NCBI GenBank assembly: GCA_032871835.1
Contig: CM065297.1
Span: 4,266,498-4,330,497, forward strand
Direction of reading: 5' to 3'
Length of the DNA: 64,000 nucleotides
Source: Dipteronia dyeriana
Taxonomy: Eukaryota; Streptophyta; Magnoliopsida; Sapindales; Sapindaceae
Position 1 is the stretch's first letter. Each line of letters begins with the position of its first letter. Below the pieces are notes generated by a model. It had not been told where the DNA came from. It made no database searches and saw nothing but the letters and a program-made list of their open reading frames with translations. Shown here in pieces: positions 1 to 10,700 of the stretch. A program made the translations under genes and the position numbers.

Positions 1-714
1 AACATCCACGGGTGGTTGAAAGATCAACCAAGCCAAAATCCACTAAGAGAATAAGATGTTTTACAAGCTCTCGATCTTTCTTTTTTCTCCATGTATTTAC
101 TGTGATTTTTGTATGCTATATTGCCTATATCTTTTTTGGATAAGATTATGGGTCTATTTATATGTTTATAGAACCCTAATCTGCTTTGTACAAGTAATAC
201 AAGATCTTTGTATTTAATTGGGATTCGGTTACTTGTTTGAGGTTGATTTGTCTTCTTTCCTGCTTCGGAGTCTCTTATGGAAATCGAGTGAGATTCTAGT
301 AGTGCTGTTCGATTTGGACTTGTTTCCTTATAAGAACGTAGTCTTCTCAAAGTAATCAAGTTATTTCCTGATTGGGGACTCTTCTAACTTAATGTTCTAT
401 TTTATTTGGGATTCCTTCTTGATGGATATCTTCGCATATTTAATCCGTGTGAAATAAGCACCAAGTTCTTACTCGAGTCGTATTTATTCTCGAGTAAGAT
501 TAATACCTGATGGTCCCGAGTAGCACCATTTGAGCCCAAGTGGAAGCATTGTTTAACCAATCCCGAATGTTGTTAACTGATCCCGAGTAGGTTTCATTCA
601 ATATATACTTACTCGGGCTTTCTTCTCTTTAATGATGCCTCGTAGGATATTTCCCGAGTGCCCATTTGGGCGTCCACCTGGCTATTTTCTTCTTCCTGTC
701 AATGACGTGTATGC
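1..714. other. Non-coding, probably retrotransposon-derived
   Basis: I find no supportable gene here. The right half repeatedly carries short motifs of the form CCCGAGTAG or CTCGAGTA (about 470-740), and the same flavour of motif (ACTCGG) returns in the LTR at 2370-2510, so this is probably retroelement DNA next to the chromovirus fragment that follows. The link is inference; no LTR boundary or primer site can be placed. Confidence 0.4.
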
Positions 715-1068
715 TTGGTAAAATTTACATACGACAAGATCATTGCCCGAGTAGGAGCAGTGGCAAACCGTTTAGCGTTGCCTTCAGAACTTTCAAGATT
801 TCATGATGTATTTCATGTTTCTATGCTTCGAAAATATATAGTCGACCCTACGCATGTTTTAACCAAGCAACCAGTGAAGTTAAGAGAAGATTTGACTTAT
901 GAAGAGGAACCTATTGAAATTCTAGATAGAAGGGAACAAGTATTACGTACTAAGGTTATTCCTCTTGTAAAAGTGTTATGGAGAAATCATGCAGTGGAAG
1001 AGGCGACTTAGGAATATGAAGATCAGATGCGGACTCAATATCCCCATCTGTTTCAGCTAAGAAAGTAA
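715..1068 (+). pseudogene. Tekay-like chromovirus polyprotein C-terminus (integrase end and chromodomain)
   Basis: Plus-strand remnant of a Ty3/gypsy polyprotein. It reads through the conserved integrase C-terminal segment (VGAVANRLALP, then FHDVFHVSMLRKY) and a group-II-type chromodomain region (PIEILDRREQVLRTKVIPLV, then VLWRNHAVEEAT). This end of the polyprotein normally guides integration into chromatin. The frame hits TAG at 1009-1011 exactly where family members have Trp (EEAT-W-EYEDQMR), so one G-to-A change explains the stop. The frame then continues to the normal end at 1066-1068 (YPHLFQLRK). A polypurine tract (about 1091-1103) and the LTR follow directly. Upstream pol is absent, so this is a dead 3' end. 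The clade name rests on motif recognition. Confidence 0.82.
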
Positions 1069-1767
1069 ATTTTGAGGACAAAATTCTTATATGGAGGGGT
1101 GATTTGTAACACCCAATGTCTTTCAGGCCCAATTAAAAAAAAAGGATAAACGTTTAGCAGAAAAGGCATCAAGTGAGTAAGCCTAAGTGAAATGCATGGC
1201 TGACAGGCAGCTGTGAGCTTGGTTAATTAGCTTACAACTTCAGCTGTGTCCTTCCATAAGTATATATATTAGAGGATAAACGTTGTGAGAGCTAGAAAGC
1301 AGTAGAATCCAACGGAAGAAAGGAAAGAGAAGTCAGTGAAGCTCTCTCTCTCTCTCGTGATTATAGATTCCAGTTGATTCTTCTTTGATATCCAGTTTCT
1401 AATTGGATCTTGTGATTGTTAGGGAAAGAAGACGAAGAGAACCTAGCATACTCAGTCTGAATTAAGCTTGACGTCTAAGTTGTAAGTGAATTAAGTTTCA
1501 GTTTTGTTTTTAACTCAAAGGTTTCCAGTTTTATGATTAAGATTAATTGTATCAAATCTTTTAAGCTTTTTATTGCTTTTATGATTGATGGTGATGATAC
1601 AGAGAACCGAAAGTATAAATTTTATGCTTATATTAGCATTCAGAATCAGTATATTATTTTTATGAATTATCAAGAAGAGAATATGATTTCTACAAAAGCA
1701 CCATGTACCCTTCCCCAGTTATGATTATGGTTGGCTTTTGGGGCCGTTCTACACATGTGTATGTCAT

Positions 1768-1901
1768 GAGTCGCTTTGCAAGTGCATGACCAGAGAAAGA
1801 GAAATAGAGTCGCTCTGCACTTGTATGACCAGAGAGTCGCTCTGTCCTAGCATGACCAGAGAAAGAGTAATTGAGTCGCTCTGCATGGGTATGACCAGAA
1901 G
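1768..1901. repeat. Degenerate tandem repeat inside the LTR
   Basis: About four imperfect units built from GAGTCGCTCTGCA, a short variable part and TGACCAGAGA. The same type of internal array is common in long gypsy LTRs; no function can be assigned. Confidence 0.7.
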
Positions 1902-2374
1902 TTATTCATGACTCGGCGTTTGCCCGAAGTATTTTGGCTTACGTATGGAGGATATCCCCGGTACGAATTTGGTGCAGATTAAGATTTTATAAAGTATCTT
2001 ACTCTTGTTCAGAAAAGTGATGCATTCAGTATTCAGTTTATTAAGTATGAAATTAGATATATTATTTTATACCATGTATTGATGAATGCTTATTGTAAAG
2101 TGGTTTAGAAAAGTGTTTTTAAAGGTTTTCATTCACTCACTGGGCATTAGCGCTCATCCTTTCATTCTTAAATTTTTATTCAGGTAGCTGCTCGGTTGTG
2201 CGGACTCAGAAGTTTTGAGGTGGGCCACTCGATGACATCATGAAGCATAAAAGTCATGCATTGTAAATTTTCATGTACCTATTTAGAAATATGAGGTAGG
2301 CATGGTCGGGACGGTATGCATGGTTGGGACTGTAAAGTGGTCGGGAGGGTAGGCATGGTCAGAACGTGGTCGGA

Positions 2375-2480
2375 ATTCTACTCGGTCTGTTCGGCCTACT
2401 CAGCCTACTTGACCTATTCGGCCCACTTGACGTACTCGGCTCACATGGCCTATTCGGTCTACTCGGCCTACTAGGGTTTC
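2375..2480. repeat. 10-mer minisatellite (TACTCGGCCT-like)
   Basis: A run of roughly ten imperfect 10-bp units such as CTACTCGGTC, CTATTCGGCC and CTACTCGGCC. It lies in the distal part of the chromovirus LTR. The unit is partly reminiscent of the CCCGAGTAG motifs at 470-740. Confidence 0.65.
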
Positions 2481-2723
2481 TTACTCGGTCTGTTCGGTTT
2501 TCCACTCGGGGATAGACTGGTTACTTAGTTTTTTTTAAGTGGTCGGTTTTTTTGGTTCGATCGGTCATTTTTGACAAACTTTTTGTAACGAACGAAATTA
2601 TGAAAAGAAATTGCAATTATGTACATTTTGCATTCTCCAATATTCTCCTTACATTTTGTTTGTTTAATAGCAAGTATTTCCTATGGAAATCTTAGTCCTT
2701 TTATCATGCTAGTAAAAGTAGAG

Positions 2724-2800
2724 CCACAGGGTTTCCCTCGTACTCAAGAGGAGTCGGGGCAGTCCACAGGGCCTCCCTCGAACTCAAGAGAGGAGTCGGG
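2724..2800. repeat. Two-copy tandem duplication, period 40 bp
   Basis: Two adjacent copies, each with CCACAGGG, CCCTCG and ACTCAAGAG followed by GAGTCGGG. They sit between the chromovirus LTR and the truncated end of the minus-strand copia element, near the junction of the two elements. Confidence 0.65.
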
Positions 2801-2814
2801 TTGGGTCATGTCAG

Positions 2815-4286
2815 CTTCTCTTTCACCTGTGTTCTTTCGGTCATTTTGAAGCTCACTCGCTTCTGTTTTGCTAGAACGTAGCTCTCACAGAAATCAACCT
2901 TAGCGGATTTTAAATCTGGCAACTTACCTTTTGAATGCAGACACTTCAACCCTTGAGAACTTATATGCCCAAATCTCTGATGCCATAAGTTCGGATAGTC
3001 TTTGCTTTCTGCCATAGTGATTGAACCACACCCATCCGTGGTTGTGTAAAACGACCCATTCTTACTTCCTCGGGAGATTGTCATTGCACCTTTGGAGATC
3101 TTCCACTTGTCACCTGTGAAAGTCGTCACAAAACCATCTGATGCCAATTGCCTAATGGAGATCAAATTCTTCCTTAAATCCGGTATATGCCTCACATTGT
3201 CGAGCTTCCAAACTGACCCTTGCAGTTGAATCTTCACATCTCCCTTCTCGGTAATGTCGCATGCTTGATCGTCACCAAGATACACTTTAGCCATATTTTC
3301 GGAGACGTAGTTCTCGAGCAATTCCTTGTGAGGTATGGCAGGAATGACGCTCCCGAATCCAAGACCTAGGACTCCGTCTTGCTTTCCTACAAGCAGATAA
3401 GGCAGTCATCTGACTCCTCCGATACACAATTCGCACTGCTCTTGCCCTTATCTTTCTTCTCAGATCTACACTCATATGAGAGATGACCCTTCTTACCATA
3501 ATTTCAGCATTCAGCATCCCTTTTGCTTCATTGCTGGTTTCTCGAATAGTTAGCCTGACTTCTTGGTTTGGACTTACCTCTAGAATTTGATCTTCCCCGT
3601 TGACTTGTGTTTCGATTTCTACCTCTGCCTTCTCTACCTTCCAAACTCAATGCTGAAGATATAGATGCCCCTGATCCCTCTTCACGCATTCTGATATCTT
3701 CCGTCATGATCATGTTTATAACCTGCTGAAGATTCAATTTTTCTTTCCCGAACGAGTTGGCAATCGATTGGCATGTCGTCTTCCAACTTTTGAGCATTTG
3801 GGTGAGTAGAAACGCCGCCATAAACTCCTCATCAAATCCCATAGATAAAGAACATAACCCATCCTTTACTTCATTGAACTGGTTCAGAAAATCCTTAAAG
3901 TTACGATCCTCCGCCATCTTCAAAGTTGATAACTTCTTGACAAGATGGACTTTCCTTACCGCAAAAGGCCATTTGTATAGGTATGATAGGGTATCCATTA
4001 GATCTTTGGCTGTCTGTTGATCTTTTACGTTGAAGGCGACTTGCTTCATCAAACTGAGACGAATTGCTCCCAATGCTTTCCTGCCCAGGAGTTCAAAGTT
4101 ATCATCATCCATGTTCTTCGATTTTCGTTTCTTTTCCCAATCTTTATCGGTCATATCTTTTGGTCTCTCTTTTATCGACCAATACAGATCCTTCTGGTAC
4201 AGATAATCTTCCATATGCATCTTACAGAAGCTAAAATTCAAACCATTGAATTTCTCAATCTTGTGCGTTTCCTTCTCTGACCCCAT
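2815..4286 (-). pseudogene. Ty1/copia gag and pre-integrase remnant (3'-truncated)
   Basis: Minus-strand copia polyprotein start. The gag part begins at Met codon 4286-4284 (MGSEKETHKIEKFNG) and contains the copia gag core typical of Tork/Tnt1-like elements (KALGAIRLSL; FKDFLNQFNEVKDGLCSL), ending in an RG/RN-rich basic tail near 3528. After a damaged zinc-knuckle region (3290-3520) a second frame carries the protease-to-integrase linker (VRHIPDLRKNLISI) and the gag-pre-integrase motif (LWHQRFGHISSQGLKCL). Homology stops near 2815, so integrase catalytic core, RT and RNase H are missing. Frameshifts separate the two parts. The primer-binding site and LTR lie just upstream at 4353-4968. Confidence 0.85.
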
Positions 4287-4352
4287 CTCTACGACGAAAT
4301 TGATGACCTTGAGAGAACCTAGATTTGTGTGAATAGTATGCCCCAACCTGGA

Positions 4353-4364
4353 GCTCTGATACCA
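4353..4364 (-). other. Primer-binding site (tRNA-Met type)
   Basis: On the minus strand the sequence reads TGGTATCAGAGC, the classical copia primer site matching the 3' end of initiator tRNA-Met. It lies 2 bp inside the LTR edge at 4367, which fixes element orientation. Confidence 0.88.
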
Positions 4365-4366
4365 AT

Positions 4367-4968
4367 TGTTGTGGAGAAGAAATTGCAATCACACAAATCT
4401 AAACACAAATAGAAAGCAATAATAAAAGAAGACACAAAAGATTTTACGTGGTTCAGCAATTTGCCTACGTCCAAGGAGCGCACCACACTTAATGAACTAT
4501 ATCTCAGAGTTGATTACAATCCCTCAGTCTCTCTTTCAATCTCTCTACAATTGCTATCTCTCTAGCAATTTTCTCACACTACGCACTTATTTTTCTGCTA
4601 TATTTTTCTCACTTTTAATTACAAATAATGGTTGTATTTATATGGGAGCACTAGGGTTAGTCAAATCCCAATTGGAATCTATTTCCTATTTCAATTACTT
4701 GTGCACACAAGATTTCCTATTTCTCACGAAACTCGTCACTACCGCGGTCTGGAACGCTGTGTGGGCACATGCCTGCGCCGCGGTCCACAACGCGTAACAC
4801 GTCTGTGAAACTCCGCTCCACAGACCGCTGTGTGGGCACCTTGTCTGTGCCGCGGTACGCACATCATGTATCCTTTGTGATTCTTCATTGTATGTGCCGC
4901 GGTCTGGGTCACTGCCTCCGCCTCGGTCGCCGCCGCACCACCTGTTTCTGGCTTCACATAACCCAACA
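4367..4968 (-). repeat. 5' LTR of the minus-strand copia element
   Basis: A 602-bp block with matching termini TGTTG...CAACA. One edge abuts the primer site, and the other (4968) abuts CAAAC, where the next repeat begins mid-sequence, showing the element inserted into that repeat. The interior carries several copies of a GC-rich CCGCGGTC motif (4740-4910). No partner LTR survives, so the target duplication cannot be tested. Confidence 0.8.
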
Positions 4969-5465
4969 CAAACACTCAATCTTGAACTCTTTAATGGACT
5001 CCAAAAATCGTAACAATTTATTATAAACTTCATGTAAATATATCTATTTCATTCACTCCAAAATTCATACATTAAAACATTTCCATAAAACTCAAATTAA
5101 GAAATTGTTAGAGGCCTACATTTTGTAAATGAGATATTTTGTATCAAAAGCAAAAAGGGTTTGAAAAAGACTATAACTTTAATCAAAAATTAAAAAAAAT
5201 ATGAAACAAGGTTTGAGAAAATCATACCTTCAAGGAGTTTCAGAGTAGTATGAAAATGATACTTTCATTGATATTCCTTTGAAAAATATATGAATATGTG
5301 AGTAAATATAAAATATTGGAGTTATACTTATCCTACAATTTTTGCTAATATATCCAAATCCCTCTAAATATGGAGTTGATTTGCTTGCTGATTATCCTTG
5401 ATTGATATTAGGGAATCAGTCATTAGTAATTAGTTACCTTAGTAAAATAAACTAGGAGTTGACTA

Positions 5466-5508
<43 letters not shown>

Positions 5509-5854
5509 TCTATTTATATATTATTAATGTCATAATACTATTATCATTAATAAAATGAGAATTAATTTGAGTCTTATATACAATTCCACTGATTTTGTTA
5601 AAATATTCAAATCCTTTTTAAATGTGAAATTGACTTATTTCAAATCACTCTAAATGTGGAAATTGACTTATTTCAAATCTCATTGAATTGACTTGTAATA
5701 ATGTTAGAGAATCAATGGTTTACTACCAAAATATTATGCTTTAATATCGGATGATTTAGTTGCCTTAACAAAAAGAAATTGGATGAATGTGTTTCTATTT
5801 ATATTAATATTATTATTAATACTAATAAAGAAGGAACAAAATTCGAGTCTTATA
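4969..5854 (+). repeat. Partial long LTR, copy 1a (3' part)
   Basis: This block matches, in inverted orientation, about 25708-26595 of the complete solo LTR, including the (TA)n tract, and ends in CTTATA where the intact copy has CTTACA. Its left end is cut abruptly at 4968 by the copia LTR. The right edge runs directly into UGT coding sequence. It is thus the distal third of a 2.8-kb LTR of an unclassified, probably gypsy-type, element. Confidence 0.78.
5468..5506. repeat. (TA)n microsatellite
   Basis: A nearly pure TA tract inside the LTR copy; the inverted copy at about 26067-26104 has one at the same internal position. Similar tracts occur at about 6752-6773 and 30424-30475. Confidence 0.9.
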
Positions 5855-5967
5855 AGAAGGGTGTAAAAATTTAGACTTGATGCCTTCACTGAACTTGGCC
5901 ACAAAATTCTTCACAGAAGCTGGAACACTACAAAAGCCGGTTGAAAAATTGTTCGAGGAGCTAAAAC
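5855..5967 (+). pseudogene. UGT coding fragment trapped between two LTRs
   Basis: 113 bp reading in one frame as a UGT73-type segment ([19 protein letters not shown], then [18 protein letters not shown]). It matches residues about 77-113 of UGT-B with only a few changes, including E-to-K after EGC, A-to-E in FFTEAG and E-to-K in TLQKP. It lies on the plus strand, opposite to the intact UGTs. It starts right after the end of LTR copy 1a and stops where LTR copy 1b begins (TGTAACACCC at 5968). Flanking UGT sequence is missing on both sides. It is either the leftover of a UGT pseudogene hit twice by one LTR family, or a captured fragment inside a defective element. Confidence 0.88.
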
Positions 5968-8310
5968 TGTAACACCCTAAAAATTAAAGAGTAATTAAAC
6001 ACTTTGATATGGAATGCTAAAATATAAACCATCAATTACTTCACCAAAAGAAACTAATAAACATCGAATAACTCTAAATAAATTATTCTAAAATGTCAAA
6101 TAATTCTAACGATAAGGTTCAAAACACTCTAAAGGAAATTAAAACAATACCGAGCACATAAACACAAATTCTAAATAACAAAACAAAGCAGAACATTACA
6201 TATAATCTCAATAACTTCACCCTCCTGAAAGTCTATTGCTCTACCAGTCAACTTCTAAGATACTTAGTCTGCAAAATGTTAAATGAAAAGGGGTGAGCTG
6301 TCAACTCAGTAAGGATTGCATAATACGTAATCGAAAACATTTATGAAATTTATAATAACATTTACTACGTACATAACTTTTCAAATATTCAGATACAATT
6401 AAAATTATAAAAGTAACGTTTTCAATATATAAGTAAACTTGTAAAAATAAGATTTTCAAATACAAGTAAACTTGCAAATTTATCATTTTCAATATACGGT
6501 AACGATGAATAACGTTTCATAAAAATAAGCTCAAGTCAAGTAGTGTCACCAATACCCCCGGTGACCCGGCCATTTACATTTCAGAGATTGATACAAGACC
6601 AAAATTATTACTTTTCAAAAGTTGGTACAAGACCAAAATCATAACATTTCATTTATCGCGCGCTTCATTTACATTATCACCGGTGATCAACATTTCATTT
6701 CATTTCACATTTCATTTACTACTGACGTTGAGTTAAAACATTACTTTTAATATATATATATATATATATATATAACAATACGTTTGCATTACTAAATTAT
6801 AAAAAGACCAAATATTTAAGCTTTTAAATAAATAATTTCAGTAAAGGTAAAACTTATTTAAAAAGAATTAGGTAACAAATATATAAGTAAGGACTAAGTA
6901 GGAAAATGAGTATATAAACATATATAAACGTATATAATACAATATTTTAGATCATAACAATATGATAAATAAATTTGGTTTCCAAGAAAACATTTGTGCA
7001 ATTACATACTATGCAAAAAAAGAAAATTTACTTACCTCCGATGAGCAAGTTTAAGGTTTCAATAACGATATTGAGAAATCACGAGAGAAACCTAAACATA
7101 TAGAATATAATTCCTCAATTAAACCAGCCAAATAAAAGAGATCTAACTCAACTTTATAAATACATTTTTTTGTTCATTTTCATGAAGAGATTTCAGAAAA
7201 CAGATTTTAGTGCTCAAACATTAGTGATTCGAAAATTTTAAGGGCCTCAAAAAAATTGCAAAACTTAGTCAATAGATTCAAAAATCAGATTACTAACTCC
7301 CCTCAAAATATCATAATTTTATAAAATACTTATAAATTTCTATAAGTTTCTAAACACACAAGGGTCAATCCTGACAATATAAATTTTGATCATTCAATCA
7401 GAATTCGTATAAATATTTAATAATCCTACAGACCACGAAAAATTCTAAACATTTATTTATAGAATAAATTATCAGTTCTCTATCCCTATACGGAAAATAA
7501 AAAAATTTCATTTCCCCGTTTGAGAATTAAAATTACTACAACACCAAGAGATCATAATTGTCAGCCTAAACATTATGGCTTAAACATCAAATATACTCAA
7601 AGAGTTAAATTACTTATACATCACTAAAATTCATGAAACTTTATTTTTTGATTCAATAATGTCTGTAAAACCATATTAAAAAAATTAGACCTAAATGCCT
7701 CCCCAATATTAATTTAAAATTATTCAATTATAATAAGGTCAGTTTAATAATTCAGAAAATTTCTCACCCACAACTGGTTTAGGAATAAAATCTCCCTAAG
7801 CTAAACACCACCAAAAATTTCGAAAATTATAACACATGTTGATATATGTGTCTACTATTCTCATACCAAAATTCACCATCAATTGCAACCGAAAAATAAA
7901 ACTAAAATAAATAAAACAATAACTTGCTTCACCAATATTAAACAAATCAAAATTTCAACCTACACTAACACTCTAACATGAACTCTGTAATGGACTCCAA
8001 AAATTCCAGCAATTTATTATAAGCTTCATGTATATATATCTATTTCATTCACTCTAAAATCCATGCATCAAAAAATCTCCATAAACTAAAATTAAGCAAT
8101 TGTTAGAAACCTAAATTTTGTAAATGAGATATTTTGTGTCAAAAACAAAAAGGGTATAAAAAAAACTACAACTTTAATCACAATTTTTAAAAAATGAAAC
8201 AAAGTATAAGAAAATCGTACCTTCAAAGAGTTTCAAAGTAAAATGAAAATAATACTTTCATTGATATTCCTTTATGCAATATAAGCATGTGTGAGTATAA
8301 AATATTAGCT
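5968..8310 (+). repeat. Partial long LTR, copy 1b (5' part)
   Basis: Starts TGTAACACCC and matches, inverted, about 28537 down to 26270 of the complete copy. It therefore carries the first four fifths of the LTR and lacks the terminal segment. The stretch 7975-8310 is a direct repeat of about 4972-5310 in copy 1a. It ends abruptly against the hAT-derived block. No coding sequence is seen in it. Confidence 0.8.
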
Positions 8311-8363
8311 ATTATGTCATTTTGTTACTTATTGTTTTTATACCTATTTTGTGGTAGGTCTAT

Positions 8364-8996
8364 ATGTCAAGCAAAGGGGATGTAATGAAACAAAACTTGG
8401 ATATTACATGACGATATTTTGATTGTCCGGACCCTAAAGACAAAAATACTACAAAATGCAAATTTTGAAGTAAAGTGTCAAAAGGACGGATTTTTCGTGG
8501 GTAGCAACATTTAGTGGGTGGATTTAGGAATGTTACAGCTTGCCAAAAGTTCCCAGACGTGGTAAAACAAGAAAATCAAGACTATATGATTAAGGAGAAG
8601 CAGGATAAAGAAGGTCGTAATTTGGCCCCATGCCCAAATGATTATGATAGTGGTTTCGGGGATGAGTATGATAATGATGAGTTGGGGACTCCGAGGAGAA
8701 TTTGTCAGAAACGACCAATGGCAAGTGGAAACGCAAGCTCCACTGGTGCAAACTCCAAGTCCACAAACCAGTCGAAAAATGTTATACGTAGCAAGCAAAC
8801 GAAATTAGGTGAAAATGATGCAGCAAAAAATGTGTTTAGGGACTGACCTTGCAGGAGTTTTGTAAGGTAGATGTACGATGTGAGGATCTCATTCAATGTT
8901 ATCAAGCATGATAGCATTCAAGTTTTTTTTTTTGAGGCAGTTGGACAACATGGTCCGGGTATGAAAGCGTCAAGTTATCATGAAGTCAGGTTTCCC
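8364..8996 (+). pseudogene. hAT transposase N-terminus (BED zinc finger), broken
   Basis: From ATG at 8364 one frame reads like the start of plant hAT/DUF659 proteins: RYFDCPDPKDKNTTKCKF, then KVSKGRIF, QHLVGGFRNVTACQK, an acidic linker and a Ser/Asn-rich tail. The BED finger should hold paired Cys and His ligands. The first Cys (DCP) and later Cys/His are visible, but three in-frame stops fall at a usual Trp, at a Cys position (KCKF-stop) and in IFRG-stop-QH. After a stop near 8846 and a probable intron, the family motif EAVGQHGPGMKASSYHEVR appears at about 8930-8990. The catalytic RNase H-like core is absent. Inactive 5' remnant. Confidence 0.8.
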
Positions 8997-8998
8997 CT

Positions 8999-9112
8999 AT
9001 CTATACGTACCAAAATGCAAAGTTTCTAGAATAATATCACTCGTTCGATGATGTATTGATATACATAAGCATTGTTGGCCTTTTCCAGCAACAATGTTGC
9101 TGACAGCAGAGC
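8999..9112. repeat. UGT-upstream-type segment, copy P1
   Basis: Nearly identical to 16691-16803 (copy P2) and to the start of 18866-19037 (copy P3), which lies just upstream of the UGT-A start codon. It contains an 8-bp hairpin CATTGTTG...CAACAATG. Orientation matches P3. No UGT follows it here; a hAT relic lies on that side. See the separate finding on its origin. Confidence 0.75.
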
Positions 9113-10383
9113 TTACCATGGAATAAATATAATTCAATCCTATATATGCCTACTCTCATAAACCATTCATAAAAACAGTCTAATATAGCCAGAGAGTCCA
9201 AGACATGAAAGAAATACAAGAAAAGAAGAAAACAACTTACCTAGAACTAGGAGTGCTTCAAGTTATTGTTGATTCCTTATTTCTCCATAGAGAAGGTTTA
9301 GGCTGGCTGTTGGAAAAGAAAAGGTGCAGCTTTCTCTTCTTTTGTTTCTTTTTTTTTTCTCGTACACACTCACATTTATATATATGAGTTGGGACCTCTT
9401 GTCTCTAGGGTCGACTATGAACATCTTCCCGCATGTGAGGTCCACAATCACTAGTAGCCAATGTTGCCGCCCAATATTGCACGGTATCAGGATCTGTAAA
9501 CGTAAACATCATGTGTTATGATGTACAAAGATAACTATATATACAATTGCAAACCATGTCAATTAACACTTACCATGTCAACCTCGTGCCACATACGTCA
9601 TCCATTCGGGGCACCCCAAGCACCGTCGTAAGGTCGTCATCCTTCCACCACGACCTCAAAGCATTCCAACGCCTCGAGGTAATTTGCCTGCGAGAATCAC
9701 GAGGCATCATTTTCCTGTATTGGTGCTCCAAAAAAGACTGTAGAAATACAAACTCAAAGTTATTATTGTTTTCTATACAAATCTACAAGCATGCGTAATC
9801 ATTACTAATTTCAATACTTACACAAAATTACGAGTCCAATATGTTGGCCATCTGACTGTATACATTCGGGAAAGCCCGTTGACGCTTCCGAAGAATATGG
9901 AGGTACGTGTCCATATGCATGAATATAAACACGTAAAGATATGTTAGGAGGCTTACATATGTAAAACAAATACTATAAACAGAATTTATGGTATGGTCCC
10001 ACGTATCTCATCATCAACATCCATGAAGTTGGTCTGTAACCGATGGAACCATGCAGTATCAACCTACGTGAGCAAATCAACATCACGTCTGCATTATTGT
10101 TCCATCAGCTACAAATTTATATAATACATTAGAAGAAAAACTGCCATCTAAATAACAAAGAGATTTACTTACAGTTCCCCGTTTACGTTCTTCTTGAAGG
10201 CTCGGTAAGCTTTCAACTGGTCACCGTCCACTAGTCTCTGGGGATTAAATATGTGCTCAGGTCTCTCTAGTATTACCCTCGCCCTCTTAGGTAGGCACGG
10301 ATCTGTGTACGGGCTAAGTAACTGGCAACCACGCTTCAGTACACGTCTCTGTTGTCGAACTCCCCTCGCCGGGGTATGCTGAG

Positions 10384-10700
10384 ATGAGGATGGGGGAGGG
10401 GGAGCCAGCTGCCCGAGGGGAGGTGGTGGAGGGGGTGTCTGCTCCTCGATCCGAGGGGGATGAGGGTCCGACTCCTAGCTCAGAGGTGGAGGGGGATATG
10501 GAGCCTACTGCTCGTTCGTCGGTGGAGGTGGAGGTGGAGGGGAAGGAGGAGGGGGAGCCTGCTGCTCGGTCGTCTGTGGAGGGGGAGGGGGAGACTAATG
10601 CTAGCTCCGAGATGGAGGGGTCCCTATGAATCGCTATGAGGGGCCGGCTGCTCGCTCTAAGGGGGAGGGGGAAGGGGAGGGGGAGACTGAGCCCCACTCT
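10384..10700. repeat. GGGGGAG-rich low-complexity minisatellite in the DUF1985/Ulp1 gene
   Basis: Repeated purine-rich units such as GGTGGAGGGGGA and GAGCCTGCTGCTCG. On the gene strand this encodes Pro/Ser-rich linker sequence, and the correct frame is hard to fix because several frames stay open through the repeat. Confidence 0.7.

Larger units (their letters stand above)
1105..2615 (+). repeat. 3' LTR of the chromovirus element
   Basis: The LTR begins TGTAACACCC right after the purine-rich ATGGAGGGGTGAT and follows the pol end by about 40 bp, the expected order at a gypsy 3' end. It holds a short-unit repeat (1768-1901) and a 10-mer array (about 2375-2480). The right edge is not certain: I chose the CA at 2614-2615, but no second LTR is present to confirm it. 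Confidence 0.65.

Noticed and set aside
2604..2620. Possible second copia LTR end (GAAATTGCAAT also at 4379-4390)
   Set aside because: The shared word is only about 11-13 bp and flanking sequence does not match, so chance is likelier than a partner LTR.
4739..5033. Open frames in both strands of the GC-rich part of the copia LTR
   Set aside because: The frames come from repeated CCGCGGTC motifs in the LTR and match no protein type I know.
8511..8798. Minus-strand 95-residue frame
   Set aside because: Antisense of the hAT BED-finger relic, which has clear family motifs on the plus strand.
10384..10629. 81-residue plus-strand frame rich in Glu/Gly
   Set aside because: Produced by the purine-rich minisatellite; it lies opposite the DUF1985/Ulp1 gene and has no start context or domain.
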